From Polytrichum commune (Eukaryota > Streptophyta > Polytrichopsida > Polytrichales > Polytrichaceae), in the NCBI GenBank assembly GCA_950295325.1, contig OX485807.1:45230440-45290439 (forward strand): DNA of 60,000 bases. Direction: 5' to 3'. Both the position numbers and the translations under genes were made by a program. A model generated the notes under the pieces. That model saw only the letters and a list, made by a program, of their open reading frames with translations. It was not told the origin of the DNA and searched no databases. Below are positions 42,744-55,571 of the stretch, one piece after another; the first letter of the stretch is position 1, and each line of letters begins with the position of its first letter.

Positions 42744-45700
42744 TTTGATTTTATTTTAACCTACTTTACATCTAAATTAAAACAAATACCACAACTTAAA
42801 CCACTTCATACATTATATATAATTCCCAAATACACATTTAGAGGGCACTATTGTATATCTAAATAAAAGTAAAAATTATGTTATTTGAATAAAATCCATC
42901 ATTTTCTCGCACGCGGTTTTTTTTCTACAATTTTGCCAGTGCCTGTCCCTAGGCAACAATGATCTTGCGTTGTGGTGGAATCGATGGTTGGGAGCAAGCA
43001 CGGTCAAGTATATGGAAAAATTGATCCAGTGTACCAAAACCATAATTTTTTGGTCAAAGGCATAAATGTAGCAACTAAGTGTTGTTTCAATTGGATTTTT
43101 TGGTCACGAAGCCCTCTATTGTTGTGTGAGGTACTTGAAAATAAAATATCAAGATTAGATCTTCAAAACTTATTAATAAAACAACTTCTCAAAGGGTAAT
43201 GGCTAAATCCGGTTTTGGATGTACATTTCATGACCTTAAACATTTTGAAGTTGGATTTTGAAGTTTTTTTAAATTTAAATTTTTTTTCTTCATATTCCTT
43301 GAATCGTTATGAACCTAAAGACATCACTATAGAAATTTGTAGAAAAAAACAATTTATAATAATTTTATCATTAAAAAAATTAGACAATCACATGTTCAAT
43401 CTATCTACTTACACACTATTTGCACCATCTTCTAAAATACGTCACTTTGGTTTAATTTTCTTTGGCCAAATATTTAGATTTGGTAAAGGCTAAAGAGTCT
43501 ATAGTTCTTTTCTTCCAAAAAGTACACAATCAATGTGTGACCTATTGAAATTTGAAAAGTATTTAAAGAAATGTGCCTTTTAGGCAAGTTAAGTAACTTC
43601 AATAAATTCCCAAAAACATCCATAGTTCTAAAAGCTTTTAATTTTATATTTTGCAAAATATTAAATTCATATGCAACCTAAAGATTTTTCCAAAGTTGTT
43701 TTAAAAATTAAGCCTTTTAGGCAAGTTGAATAGCTAGAATTAATTCCCTAAAAAACTATAAATTTGAAAACCTATAAAGAGTCTACATAATGATTTTAAA
43801 AAACAATAAACTCTTGTGCAACATGCATTATCTGCACAATATGTGGTGACTCTATGAATTAATTGCGTAGTAACTATGTACAATAACTCTTTATAGGTAA
43901 ATTTATGTAGTATTCATAGGCAATATATATATGAAACCTCGGGGGGTTCACTCCCTCTTATATATTGCATACACGTGCGTTCGGGACTTATTTATTGGGG
44001 GGGCTATTTACCTTGCAGAAAAGATTATAAGGTATGGTATTTTTCAAAATAAAGGTGTGATGGTATTTTACATGTAATCCTTTTTCACTATTTATATGTG
44101 ATAGTATTTTAAAACCCCCTATATTATATGTAAGTATTTTACAAAATTTATCTACAATGAATATATTAGACCTTATATTTTATCGCACGTTGTTCTACGA
44201 TTTTTGCCAGTGAACCCCCCGAGTATGAAACAAATATGTGTAGTGAATATGTGCAATAACTAGGTGAGTACCTCCTACTCAATAATTATATTTCATGCAA
44301 CAAATAGGTAATGTGAGTGGAGTTGATGGTGAAGGGCTTAGTTTGAGATCCATGAGGTCTTGGGTTCAAACCCCAACCAACCACTTCTCCTAGGCTTAGG
44401 GCCCTAGTATCTTGGAAGTTATAGGTTCGGCTCTATGTACGTGAACTATTATTTCATTATTTAACCTATATATGTGTTTTAAAACATTGATTGATTTACC
44501 TTACAGAAATCAAGATGAAGAACAATGGAAGCGGGTCCCACAATGCATGTTGTTAGAATATCTATTAATACAAATAAACAAATTAGTTATAACAAAGAAA
44601 CATGTCCGGTGGCAAAGGGTGTCAAAATATATGTAATTTAATCAAATTTAGGAATAACAAAGAAGCATGTCCCATAGCACATGCCGTCAAAATGTCTATA
44701 GTGTAACTAAAATTATGTCCCCTCCCCACGTGACTTTAGCTAAGTCTAAAAGTTGGTTCTAAACGCAAGACCTTCACACCATCGACATTATCTAGTGCCG
44801 AGCCTAGTTGGCATATGATGCGGCATGGTTTAACAGTGGAGGTTTTAAGCCTCAAGCACCGACCCTCCCATCGGTACTTAGACATGAGACAAGAATGTAA
44901 GACTTTAAAAAGTGTCGCCTCCTGCCCTTGTGATTGGTTGCTTTTAGTCTTAGATATGAGGGCACGAGGAGCTTCATTAACAAAAACCGATGGTAAGATA
45001 GACGAGTAGTAAGGCATTGGGGGATGGGGCAAAAAGTATCCAACAATCATTGCTTGATAGATAAAACAATGACCATGTGTGAAAGTTACTTAACTAAAAT
45101 ATACTTGACAATCTCCGGAGCAAGTTCTTCTAGGTGCATTGGGATAGCCGGACGCCTCCACTATAACCAAGGGAGCTTTACCTGGTTTTTAGGAAAGACT
45201 TTGGTGATTTGATAACGACAGGTGAGGAAGGGGCATTAGTAATACAAGCAGGTCCCGTAACACAAGATATAAAAAGATCAATAATGTAACTAAAATTAGT
45301 AATACAAACAGGTACCACAACACACAGTATGAGAATATTTGCAATATAATATACTTGCCACATTAAAAATGTGAAAATAACATGGTTTCTACGACGTGAC
45401 CCAAATGATAGCTATTTGATTAGAGGTTTCAGATCTGGTTACTACTGCATTGCATGTACATTCAATATTCAATATTGAAGGTAATCAGATTAGCTGTTTT
45501 CAGTAAGCCTGGTGCCAGAATGGATGTCGCTGTGGCCATACTATCCTAGTATCCATAGTAGCGGAGTAGCCTAGTAAGCTTTACCAAGGCCTGGGAGCTT
45601 GCTTGATCACCCACTGGCCTCCCTCCACCTGGTTGAATGCGGCGGAACTGGAAGTGGTAGGTCCCCTGGCAGTTGTTACTCTTGTCATCTGTGCAAACAC

Positions 45701-45990
45701 AGGAGTGTGCTGTGTGCTCCACCACAATAAGGGCCGCTTTACACCAAGAGGCCGGGCCAATTGCCCTTGAGGCCGATTGCATGAAATTTCAACCCCTTTT
45801 GGGTTGGAGGCCGGTCTCAACTGCACATTATAATAAGATTATAATGGGGGTCAATTTTTCCATATGTAAAGGCCTTAGGGCCAAGAAGTTAGGCTGATTC
45901 AATAAATCTAGGATAATCCAACGGATCTAGCATAATCTAGCAGAGAGCTGTTCATATTTCCACATAATCCAATGGATATAGTTCGTTGAA
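42744..45990 (+). repeat. Tandem segmental duplication, unit 2 with two insertions
   Basis: Repeats unit 1. Two extra segments are present: the 286-bp MITE (43,938-44,223) and about 0.9 kb at 44,969-45,868. After that, homology to 42,606-42,722 resumes ('ggccttagggccaagaag'). The tRNA-like A and B boxes recur at 44,326-44,336 and 44,363-44,373, carried along by the duplication. Confidence 0.85.
43938..44223. mobile_element. hAT-like MITE, 286 bp, with perfect ends
   Basis: Perfect 14-bp terminal inverted repeats (CTCGGGGGGTTCAC) and a perfect 8-bp target duplication, tatgaaac (43,930-43,937 and 44,224-44,231). Non-coding. The paralogous unit at 41,841 has a single copy of the target and no insert, so the insertion followed the duplication. 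Confidence 0.95.
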
Positions 45991-47790
45991 AAAATCATAT
46001 TTTCTTAAAGAAAGTTTTATTTATTGAAATTTGACATTGGTCCTGACACCAAGTATTGGCCTTCCATTTTGAGTGCACCCAATTCAATGAACTCGGACTG
46101 TGTCATACCATGCATTTTTTGATTAAAAAATTCATAGCACCAAATCAGCCCGGCCTCTAGGTGTAAAGGGGTTGAGACCGATTTCAGCCTTTTGACCACT
46201 CACAAATGTGGATTTCAAACCTCTTACACAAGGAAGTGGCCCGGCCTCTAGGTGGAAAGCGGCCGTAAGTAAGTACTTTGCAGGACAAGTCTGTTAAACT
46301 CTTTTGCAATTGGAAGCACTGAGATCCTCCTGCCTTGTCGCCCGGATTCCTGAATACGGATGCACATCCCACCCTCGATCTGACTTCTCTACAGATCCAT
46401 TTGCGCAGGCCTGCCCAATTTGGTTTGTGGCGGCTCAGTTAGGAGCCGGGATCAAGCTGATATCCACGGGTGCGCCCAGTTATTGAGATTGCCGATCCGG
46501 GTATACTCCGGGCTTTCACGCAGTCGATGGAACTCAGCCTGTGTAATGGAATTTCAGGCGGCTGAACGAAGCTAACACGTTCTGACGAAGTAGTGAATTG
46601 ATGTGCGATGCATCATTACATTGACGTGAAGGTTGCATCCTCTACTCTAGCAAGTGTCGGTGCCTGATACGTTGAACAAGTTGGAGGAGTAGTTAGTACA
46701 CACTTGAAGAAGCAGGAAAGGAAGCTGAGGCGGTCGACTACAAGCGATCTGGGGTACCATCTCCAGCCACCATCGAACGTGTTTGTTAGTCGTTCACGTA
46801 ACCATGCTAGTACAATTCCAATTCGAGGTGCGATCCTCTTAAACTATCTTCATTGTTGGCTGGTGTTGTCTTTTGTTTTCGGTGTTTAGGCTCGAAGGAA
46901 CTTACATAAGAGAAATTTCGCAGTTTTATTTCTTCCGGACACTGTTAATTGCTGGCTCTCTGCCAACAAGGCGGATCTCCCGCACTAGGGGCACATGATT
47001 CATCTCAGGAGTGTCGAGGTAGAGAGGGAAAGTGATCGCTGCTTTCTTGTGTGTCCTCTTCATTGCTATTTGTACAGCAAATATCTCAATTTTGTCCAAC
47101 GTTGGAGTTGTGACCTTTGTGATTGCCTTTGTTCGTCAGTGGCCAAACAGATTGTTCTGAGTCACTTGAACAAATTAAAGTACACCCAGGATGAATCGGC
47201 AAGTAACTCACAAGTAATGTGGAAAGATGGGGAATGGATTTTTGGGTTTAGGAGTGGTGGTAGCAGGTCAGCTCAGCTCCAACCGATTTCCTTTCTACTC
47301 TGGTGCCTCGTGCTCCGGAAAACTATATTCTTATTCACGCGTACTTATATTCTTATTCACCGTACCAATCCTCATAATTTTATGGGTATTGAACACTTGT
47401 TTCGGATTAGTTGGTTGTTATTTTGTTGATTAGTTTGAGTTCAGGTTTAGTATGTAGAGAAAAGATGATATCAAACGTTTTTGAAAACTACTCGGACATT
47501 GACAATCACGAGAAGTGGTCAGTTGCAATCTGCAGAGAGCATCTCGGTGCTTATTCATTGTATCCTGCTTTGTGCAGTAAATCTATGTCATAAAAATGTC
47601 CTGTGTAATCTGATGGATGTTAGTAAAGGAAATTGAATGTGGTTAAGTGATGTGCTTGTGAGTGAATTAAGAGGTTTAGTTTACCAAAAAAAAGCATCTT
47701 TTCCAAGTTATGACAAAATTTGGACGAAGGAAATACTCCAAAAAATAGCGACGGCAGTGCAGGTCCTTCCTAATGGAAATTGTTCCAATA
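45991..47790. other. Weak coding-like fragments, nothing recognised
   Basis: Locally more GC-rich than its surroundings. The frame around 46,690-46,830 (KKQERKLRRSTTSDLGYHL) ends at a donor-like CGAG/GTGCGA, and 46,995-47,429 is open for 144 codons, but neither shows a family motif. They may be remnants of a host gene. Confidence 0.35.
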
Positions 47791-47794
47791 TATA

Positions 47795-48350
47795 TTTAGA
47801 ATGACGATGAAGACATCATGTCCAACTGGAAGTCATATGTAAAGGAATTAATTAATGAACTGAAGGTCGTGCAGAGTGGAGGTTTACATGCATAAAACTC
47901 TGGGTTATATGTGCTCACAAATACACCATATGGTCTCATTTTGGAGATGGTGGTACACGAAAGGATATCAATGGTTGGAGTTGTAAATATCCAAGACTCT
48001 TGTTCGAATAGAGCTCTTTCAGGGCCGGGCAAGGACGGGTAGGCTTAAGGTTTAACCCTAAAATTGTATTTACTGTTGTGAAGTTGATGCTGGATTGAGC
48101 TCTTGCTGCATCAGAAAGGTTGCTAGAGTTGCTTCCTACAGAATTTCCCTGGAATTTCTCTGCTCAGCATCTAATGTGGTATTGTGTTGACATTTTTGTA
48201 TCACTTTCGTTCTCTTCACCTTGTGGAGTCGCATGGTGGAGTTGCTCCATTGTTTCATTGGAGATGTGTTCCATGTATGCAGAGCAGCGGAGATTGGAAA
48301 CTGGGCTCCACATGTCATGCAACCGTCAGCTGGAACCATTAATACCTCGT
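47795..48350. repeat. Duplicated gene-like fragment, copy 1
   Basis: Clearly similar in direct orientation to 51,985-52,580. One forward frame gives DEDIMSNWKSYVKELINELKVVQ, which the other copy preserves as DEDIMSTWKSYVKDLIKELEVVQ, so a coding origin is likely. Stops follow soon after. Family not recognised. Confidence 0.6.
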
Positions 48351-48359
48351 CTGACTTCC

Positions 48360-49840
48360 GTTGATAGTCCTCGAGTATCCATTAGTTTCTAAGGGTGTTA
48401 GCATGCAGTAATGTGTATCCGACTATGGCCTTAGTATGGTTTAAGGAGGATAAGATATTGATTTTGTAGGAACCCTGTAGTGACTCAAAGAATTGTTGTG
48501 AAGACGACCTCTAGAGACATCATTAGTGTGACCTTTGCCTTAGCATTTACATCGGCGCCATCCTGCTTGGGTTGCATCAGTGGAGGCATTATTTCTGTGC
48601 AGCTTGCTGCTTGACATCAACTTCGTGATTCGCATCGCTCGGGCCTATTAGGGAATTCACACAGTAGCAAATAAGAACCGTACTTTTGTGACGATAAAAC
48701 ATCGAATTTCATACAGATCTTACACCACATATTATGAACGAATGTTTGAGAAAGATTACAATAAAATTGTTGAGACATGAAATCCAACATCCGTAATATC
48801 CTGAAAGCATTCGTAACGTGCTTCAAAACACTGTCTTAAATATTCCGAGCCGGCTTAACCTAGCAGGGCCAGTTAGCTGCTCCTCCCTCTTCTTTGAAAG
48901 CTTGAGGAAGACTTGGATAATGTTGCCTCCCATCCAGATCAAGAAAGTTTTAAGGGCGTATTCACGAGCAGTTTCCCTGCTAAGGAGTTCAATCCTTCCC
49001 AAGCCACAATTGATATCGACATCTTCTGATCAAACGTTTCTGGAGGTATTCTTTAACCATGTCACCTGTCACCGAGCATGGCATATTCTTCATGAATAAT
49101 CTCCTACGAAAATTCTTACTAATCTCGTTACTTGCCATTGTGCAAGCTTGATCAGGTCCTCCACCTTGCTAGTTGTCGTGCAGACTGACTCTAGTGCCAC
49201 AATTTGAAACCCTACCTCATGCCCACCTCATGACCTTTAAAACATGAAAGCCAACTTGGGCTTCTATGTTCAAGTAGTTTAATGAATTCCCAAGAACATG
49301 AGCATTTGATGATTGGAGATCGAAGAGGGCCATCGCTGTAAGCACTTCTACTTCCACTGTATTTGCGATCGACATAGTTAGGTTTAAGAAATTCCTAGTT
49401 ACCAAAGAAATTTGATTGCAAAAGTAGAGGCTGTTCCAAATTCCCTAAATTTGACATAATCGACCCTTAAATGTTAGAACATACATAAATTATTCCATTT
49501 TGGAATCCACTCAAAATTTATGGCGGCACAACAAGACTTGTTTAATACCTAGATTTACGAAAGATTAAATAAGTGGTGAATAAGAATATAAGAAGGTGCA
49601 TGCGACCAACTTATGATCACGTGACCAAGAGTATATTTGTAAAGTAGTTGCCACCTAGGTGGGTGGCACGGGCCATGACGGAGGAAATGGACACAAACTA
49701 GGGCCTAGGCTACCTAGGTACACATGCTAGGAATGTCGGGTTTAGTAGCTATCCTAGACTAGTCAAGGCTAGATGGCTAAAGAGTTTGCTACATAGTATG
49801 AGCTAGGTTGATTACCTAGTTAGCTAGCTTGCCGGGTTAA
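48360..49840. other. Intergenic, no gene recognised
   Basis: Short open frames on both strands (48,617, 48,818, 49,217) lack recognisable motifs. Possibly more decayed host-gene sequence. Confidence 0.4.
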
Positions 49841-49846
49841 TAAGGG

Positions 49847-50411
49847 GCTAGGCTTCTATTGAGGTGGGCAACGTAGTATGAGTAGGCCTAGGTGACTAGT
49901 AGCTAGGTAGGTTGGGATTGCTAACTAGTGGGTAGGTACTAACTAGGCAGTCACTACACTAAATTTGATATTTAGTGTCACTTACTATTTGGAATTATGC
50001 AATGCTATATCTAATTACTTTATATCTCATATTTATATATCTCATACCAACAAATGTGAAATTATAAAACATTAATAACTTTACTTGGTAAAAAATTACA
50101 TTAATAATAAAATGATATAGCGTTGTGTAAATCCAAATAGTAAGTGAGACTGTGAGAGTTTATATCATATTTAGTGTACTTTCCTTAAAATCTGCAGTGA
50201 ATGACGATGTATCCATGAATTTAATGTCACTCAGTAACTTTGAGATTTGGCTAGATTGTGCGTGTGACTTGAATTAGTATCACTAATTGGTAGATTTAGT
50301 GTAGTGACTACCTACTTAGTACGTACCCACTAGTTAGGAATCCCAATCTACCTAGCTACTAGTGACCTAGGCCTACTCCTATTAGGTAGCCCACCTCTAT
50401 AGAATCCTAGC
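49847..50411. mobile_element. 565-bp inverted-repeat element (MITE-like)
   Basis: Outer arms of about 125 bp (49,847-49,975 and 50,298-50,411) are reverse complements with scattered mismatches. They include 'ctaactagtgggta' and its complement and end inward at GTCACTACACTAAAT. No gene inside and no certain target duplication. CTAGGT-rich flanks hide the true ends. Confidence 0.75.
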
Positions 50412-50726
50412 TTTTGATTAACATCTGAGCAACCTAGCCTACGTGATTCGGGACCTCAAGGTCGGTTCAAGAATCTCTAGTTAACTCATCACTGTTGACA
50501 TCATTCAAAAGTAACGACCATCAAGAAGAATGCAACTTTAATATTAATTATCTGATGGACGATGCTCACAAGGTCGGCTCCCAGCTTGCAACCTTGACGA
50601 TTTCCATTTGGTTGACCTGATTGTGTCAGCGTTTTTTTGAAGAGTAAAACGAGTCCATTCATTTTGTGACGATGATGATGATCACAACAGAAAGAGGAGC
50701 TTCTCCAATCTGATAAGCTCAAGCTC

Positions 50727-50945
50727 ATGAACTCATCCATGGCTCTTCAGCAAGAGGCTGTTTCTGCAGCTGTAAATTGTAATGGAGATAACCTGGCAAG
50801 CCAAGAGACGATGGTCCTCAGCCCATCCACTACTTACGCTTTGGCTGCCACAGCCTCGTATTTGCAATCCCAAAGAATGAATCCCTCTTCGAATATGCTT
50901 GACCAACAATTGTGTTCAGCAGTTTCCGTGGCAAAGGGGATTTAG
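50727..50945 (+). CDS. Small open frame, possible exon fragment
   Basis: 72 codons from ATG, with Ser/Ala/Gln-rich composition (LSPSTTYALAATASYLQSQRM) and base composition more coding-like than its surroundings. No domain, no neighbour support, no clear splice sites. Could be a remnant of a host gene. Confidence 0.25.
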   Translation: MNSSMALQQEAVSAAVNCNGDNLASQETMVLSPSTTYALAATASYLQSQRMNPSSNMLDQQLCSAVSVAKGI

Positions 50946-50949
50946 TTCT

Positions 50950-51980
50950 TCTTTATTTAAAACTCCACCTACGATAAAGTGCATGGGTAAAGGCAACAAC
51001 AACTTACTTGATGCAATGAATCATCAGGCTTCTCACTCTCGAATTCCAATGAATTGCAAATGTACGTATAAGGAAACATGAAGATCCCAAAATAAAGTGA
51101 TGATCTCTTCAATCGTTATTTTTTCTTGCTTTTTCACCAGTAAACTAGAAGTGAAGAGAACCCCAATAACATTCAAGGACCTTCAACACCGAGCGGCCTT
51201 TCTGAACTAATGGAATGTGAGTATTGACTTACCTTAACCTTCTAACTGGGTATACTAAATTATGAGCATGCAATCTAAGGATTGGTGGGCAACCAACTAA
51301 GGAGTAACAACAACACCTAGTGCGATACTCACATTGCACATGACTTCAAAATCATTGAGTTGGGCTTAGTGGAGAGAGAGATGACACCAACCTCATGTTT
51401 GTGTATAATATAAGTTAAACACTTCACCCTTGATCAAAGCCACAATATGTAAACTCAAACATAAAGATAATTCGAGGTAGTTTTATGGAGCATGATTGAG
51501 GATCTTAAGCATACTGTGTTAAGTGTACTTGATGACATGCATTTTGTAAAATGCTAGTATCAATTCTAATTTATGTTGGCAATTTACATAGACATCTTCT
51601 TACTTGAAATGTGGCATAATTTGTTCATCATTTACCCTCAATTACATGTTCTATTAGGTGATATATTCTCCTTGTTGGATGTAAAAACTGATGACAACTT
51701 GTTTGGCTTGATAAGTGCTAGCTTCACAAAGGAATCTGCCAAAGCTTGGTAGAGACACCACACTCCATAAATGTGTATGAGTGTGAATTTCGTAAAGAGA
51801 TTTCTTGAGCAACATGCACTTGAGTCCCAGACACGTCATGACAAAATTTGGACCAAAAAAATGCTCCGGAAGATAGTGTAGGAAGTGTAGGTCCTTCGTA
51901 ATGCCCGGACAACGTCTAATTTAATTTATTTTGAAACGCTATTAAAATAGTAGCATAGGCTAGGAAGTTGGTGGGCTTAT
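50950..51980. other. Intergenic, no gene recognised
   Basis: 51,680-51,920 shares scattered similarity with 47,690-47,790 ('caaaatttgga', 'gcaggtccttc' or 'gtaggtccttc'), suggesting the 47.8/52.0 kb duplication begins upstream of its best-conserved part. Confidence 0.45.
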
Positions 51981-51984
51981 CATG

Positions 51985-52580
51985 AATTAGAATGGTGATG
52001 AAGACATCATGTCCACTTGGAAATCCTATGTGAAGGACCTAATCAAAGAACTGGAGGTTGTGCAGAGGGGAGGTTTACATGCATAGAACTTTGGGTTATA
52101 TGTGCTCACAATGACACCATACAGTCTCGTTTTGGAGATGGTGGTTGATATAGTGATAGATTAGATTGTGATATTAATAGTTGGAACTTGGAGTTGTAAA
52201 CATCCAAGATTCTTGTTCGAATTAGAGCTCTTTCCTGGGCCAGCAAGGTTGGGAACTTCGGGTTAATGTTCCACCCTTTTGTCTCTCTTATGTTGTGAAA
52301 TCGTTCCAGGGAGCTCTTCTTGCATTACAAAGGTTATTGGAGTTGTTCTTTTTAAAGATCCGTGACAAGTTTGATTGCTCAACATCACATATGATATTGT
52401 GGACATCGGCAGTTTTGTGTTACTTTTTATTTTCCCACGTAGTGGAGCTGTATTGTGGAGTTTCTCTTCAATGTTTCATAGGGAAGCACTGTTTCATTGA
52501 AGGTTTGTTCGATGTATTGAACGTTGGTGGAGATTGGAAATTGAGCTTCACATGTAATGCAACTGGCAACTGGACAGTCC
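51985..52580. repeat. Duplicated gene-like fragment, copy 2
   Basis: Partner of 47,795-48,350. Contains the conserved WKSYVKDLIKELEVVQ frame and, further on, a longer open frame at 52,295-52,621 that aligns with 48,120-48,340. Neither copy is intact. Confidence 0.6.
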
Positions 52581-52599
52581 CTCTTCACTTTTATTGTGA

Positions 52600-54636
52600 T
52601 TCCTTGCGTAGGAGTTTGTGAGAAACTAGGACTTAGGAGTGACTTTGCCAAGTATAGTTACACGTAAATGAAAACAGACAGACTTCGAATTCAGTTTGCA
52701 TGGCGTGGTTGTTGGGCATGCTCTAACATAAATCCATTGTTTCGATTACAAAGTGTTCAGATCTATTCCCCATCTATTCTCATGTTGTGGTACATGATAA
52801 AATAATAATCCATTGAAAATCTACATTTATAATGCCCATCAACAATAAATGATAGTTCCAAAATAATGATCATAGGTGACTTTCCGCTACAGCACTTACT
52901 ATACTAAATATTGTATTTAAGTGTCATGGTATTTTCTGTAACTGTGGTAACTTTTCTACTGAGAATTTTTATGAAAGAGTTTAGAAGTACTATCATGTAT
53001 GATTGACATTTGGATGAAATGCATGCCAATCATTGAAACAAAGTTTGGTAGTATAATTTGCATTCTAACAAAATTCTAATTTATGAAATATTTTCATAGA
53101 TGATTGAAATTTGGATAAAAATCACTTAGTAGGTGACAGAATAAATTGCAATATGGTAAATCTTTAATGCCCAAACTTCTTCTACAAGGAATGACAATCA
53201 AGTTAAGTTTACATTAAACTTTGTTAGTGGCACTACACATGTGGTTTACAATTAGTATTGAGCAAGAAAAATAGAATTGGAGACACTAAATGCACTAAAT
53301 AGAATATTAAGTGTACTTAGTATCATTGGGGGAGAGAGAAAACATTCTGAAACCTGGTTTTCTACAAAATAATCTTTCTAGGCAGCACAAAAGAAAAGCT
53401 CAAAATCACAACCCCAAATTCGGTGTTGTAGACCACAAGAATTATTGGAAATTGTTCACGCATTCACATTAAACTCAAGGCCAGTTCACACGGGTCCCAA
53501 GTCCCACCTCCCAACTATGACATAGATGCTTGCATGGCAACACTTTTTGGAGGTGAGGCTTGGGGCTTGTGTTGCAAGTTGGGTCAAGCAAAAAGCTAAA
53601 CTTGACTCTCAACCCGAGTCCTATGAATATTTTTGCATAAAATAATCAAGATCCAACTTTAACGATAATTAACCATATTTTAGTGATTACTTGAGGTTCA
53701 CAAGTTGGGCCTTTGCCCCATGTTGGGACTTGCTAACATGAGTGGGACTTGGGACTTGGGACCCTGTGTAAACCGGCCCTTAGTTGTGTGACTATTTGTC
53801 TTGCAGACTTGCACAAAAATGTTAACACACCTTCACGTGTGATGTGCTGAACAAAAATCAAGGAAGGACACTACATTTAATAGGATATTTAGTGTTTGAT
53901 ACATTATAATAAATATGAACGCATACACTAAATTATCAATACCCTATGAAAGTAAGTAACATTAAATGTAAACTCAAACACTAAATATCAACTACGCTAA
54001 TACGTGGAAGTTACATGTTTGGATTTAGTGTTAGTAAGGATATGAGAAAAAAAGGATATAATAAGGGAGGTGGCAGTAGGGAAGGTAGCAGCATATTTGT
54101 GTCTAACACTAATTATGAATTTCTTGAAAATTACTGTTGAACAGGGTAGGGTGATAACAACACTAAATATAATTAAACATTAAATATCCTATTTAATTAC
54201 CCAAGATCTAGCACATAAAATCAACAATGTAAGAATGGACTTCCTGCAATGATAGATATGTGCCTTTGGTGTCTTGCATCAAGAGACATCCAATGGCACA
54301 AATACGTCAATCCACTCCAGGATTAAGTGACTGTGGGTCCAGGACTCCAGGTTCATAGACGGGGCCCAGGAGAATAGTAGTTGAGCCTAAAAACAGTGCT
54401 TCCAGGAACTTTTGCTATTTCAGAGACGCTAAATAGAGTGAAATGTTTTCAAAAAAGTTAGGTAACTAGAAAAATTATGAAGTGCCTACTTAATGTTTTC
54501 CAAAAAATACTAAACTCATATGAAATCTACAAAAATTTGCAAAGTCGTTTCAAGAAATGAGTCTTTTGCTAAATTCCATTAAGAGACAATGAACATGGAG
54601 AACTGACCACTAGTTGTAGATGAACATGTTGAGTTT
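52600..54636. other. Intergenic, AT-rich, with CACTAAAT/ATTTAGTG motifs
   Basis: Several short inverted ACTAAAT/ATTTAGT pairs (near 52,910, 53,285-53,320, 53,873-53,905 and 54,160-54,200) suggest remnants of one small TIR element family. 53,265-53,300 resembles 11,885-11,915. No genes. Confidence 0.45.
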
Positions 54637-54651
54637 GAGAAATAGCTAGTT

Positions 54652-54806
54652 TTTTTTGTTTTTTTTGTTTTTTTTGTTTTGTTTTGTTTTGTTTTGAGAC
54701 AGAAGGCCAAACGGGCCAACGCCAAAATGAATACCACAAAAGAAAAAACACACGCCCTCACAGAGGGGAGGCGGGGCCCCTCGGGCGTGTGAACACTGAA
54801 CACCGC
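54652..54806 (-). mobile_element. 155-bp retroposed sequence with 15-bp target duplication
   Basis: Flanked by identical GAGAAATAGCTAGTT (54,637-54,651 and 54,807-54,821). Read on the minus strand, a GC-rich body (about 100 bp, with CGCCCGAGGGGCCCCGCC) ends in an A-rich tail of CAAAACAAAAC type. An A-rich tail plus a variable-length target duplication is the signature of target-primed reverse transcription (LINE-mobilised SINE or processed RNA). The source RNA is not recognised. Confidence 0.85.
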
Positions 54807-54829
54807 GAGAAATAGCTAGTTGAAATTCA

Positions 54830-55570
54830 AGACTTCAGGAAATTCACTGATCGTTTTAGAGGAATTTGGGGAACATACTTCATCACAATATATGTAACCT
54901 GGTCAGACTTGGGAACACTAAAATCTCGACTAATTGTGGCAAAAAATCTCCTTGGACACTGTTGGGATATCCAATGATGTTGGACCTACATGATAAGATG
55001 TATTGAATTCCTCTTTCAATTGTTAGCATGACCCAACAAAATCTTATATAAATATAATAAGGTTCAAATACTTTAAACTATGATCATAGGCGTGAAGCTC
55101 GAATGGTCACTGTCTAGATATCATGAATGCATAGTCCGATCTCACTATCACTATGGGATTACATAAGAGCAACCACATAAAGCTATGGCTTACATAGAAT
55201 CCTGGATCCACCTTTAAAAATTTGCATAAAACCTTAAGGGGGACAGTTTGCACAGCAAGGTGGGTTACTTTTGTTAGTTACTAAGGTCAGGGGCCCATGT
55301 AAGAAGGGGTGGTATTGGGTTAGCCAAGGGCCCCAAAGGAGGCTCAAAGGTTCCACCCAGGGTGAGACTAACAAGTGTATGCGCCTAGCTCGCCAATACT
55401 TTGTGCCATCTTACACTTAAAAATCAACATGCTCCTAGACATCGTTATGAAGTGTGATGCACATTCCTGGACCTAACTTACCCAGTGCCTTTAATAAGCT
55501 ACGTACTGAACTTTCAACATTTCATAAAATATTATGGCTTGAATGATAATATTTGTTATTGTTGGATTCT
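54830..55570. other. Intergenic, no gene recognised
   Basis: No open frame or repeat I can support. Confidence 0.5.
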
Positions 55571-55571
55571 A

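Noticed and set aside
49960-49975. CACTA-superfamily transposon end (CACTACAC...)
   Set aside because: The motif lies at the inner edge of a longer inverted repeat, not at an element terminus, and no CACTA transposase is present.
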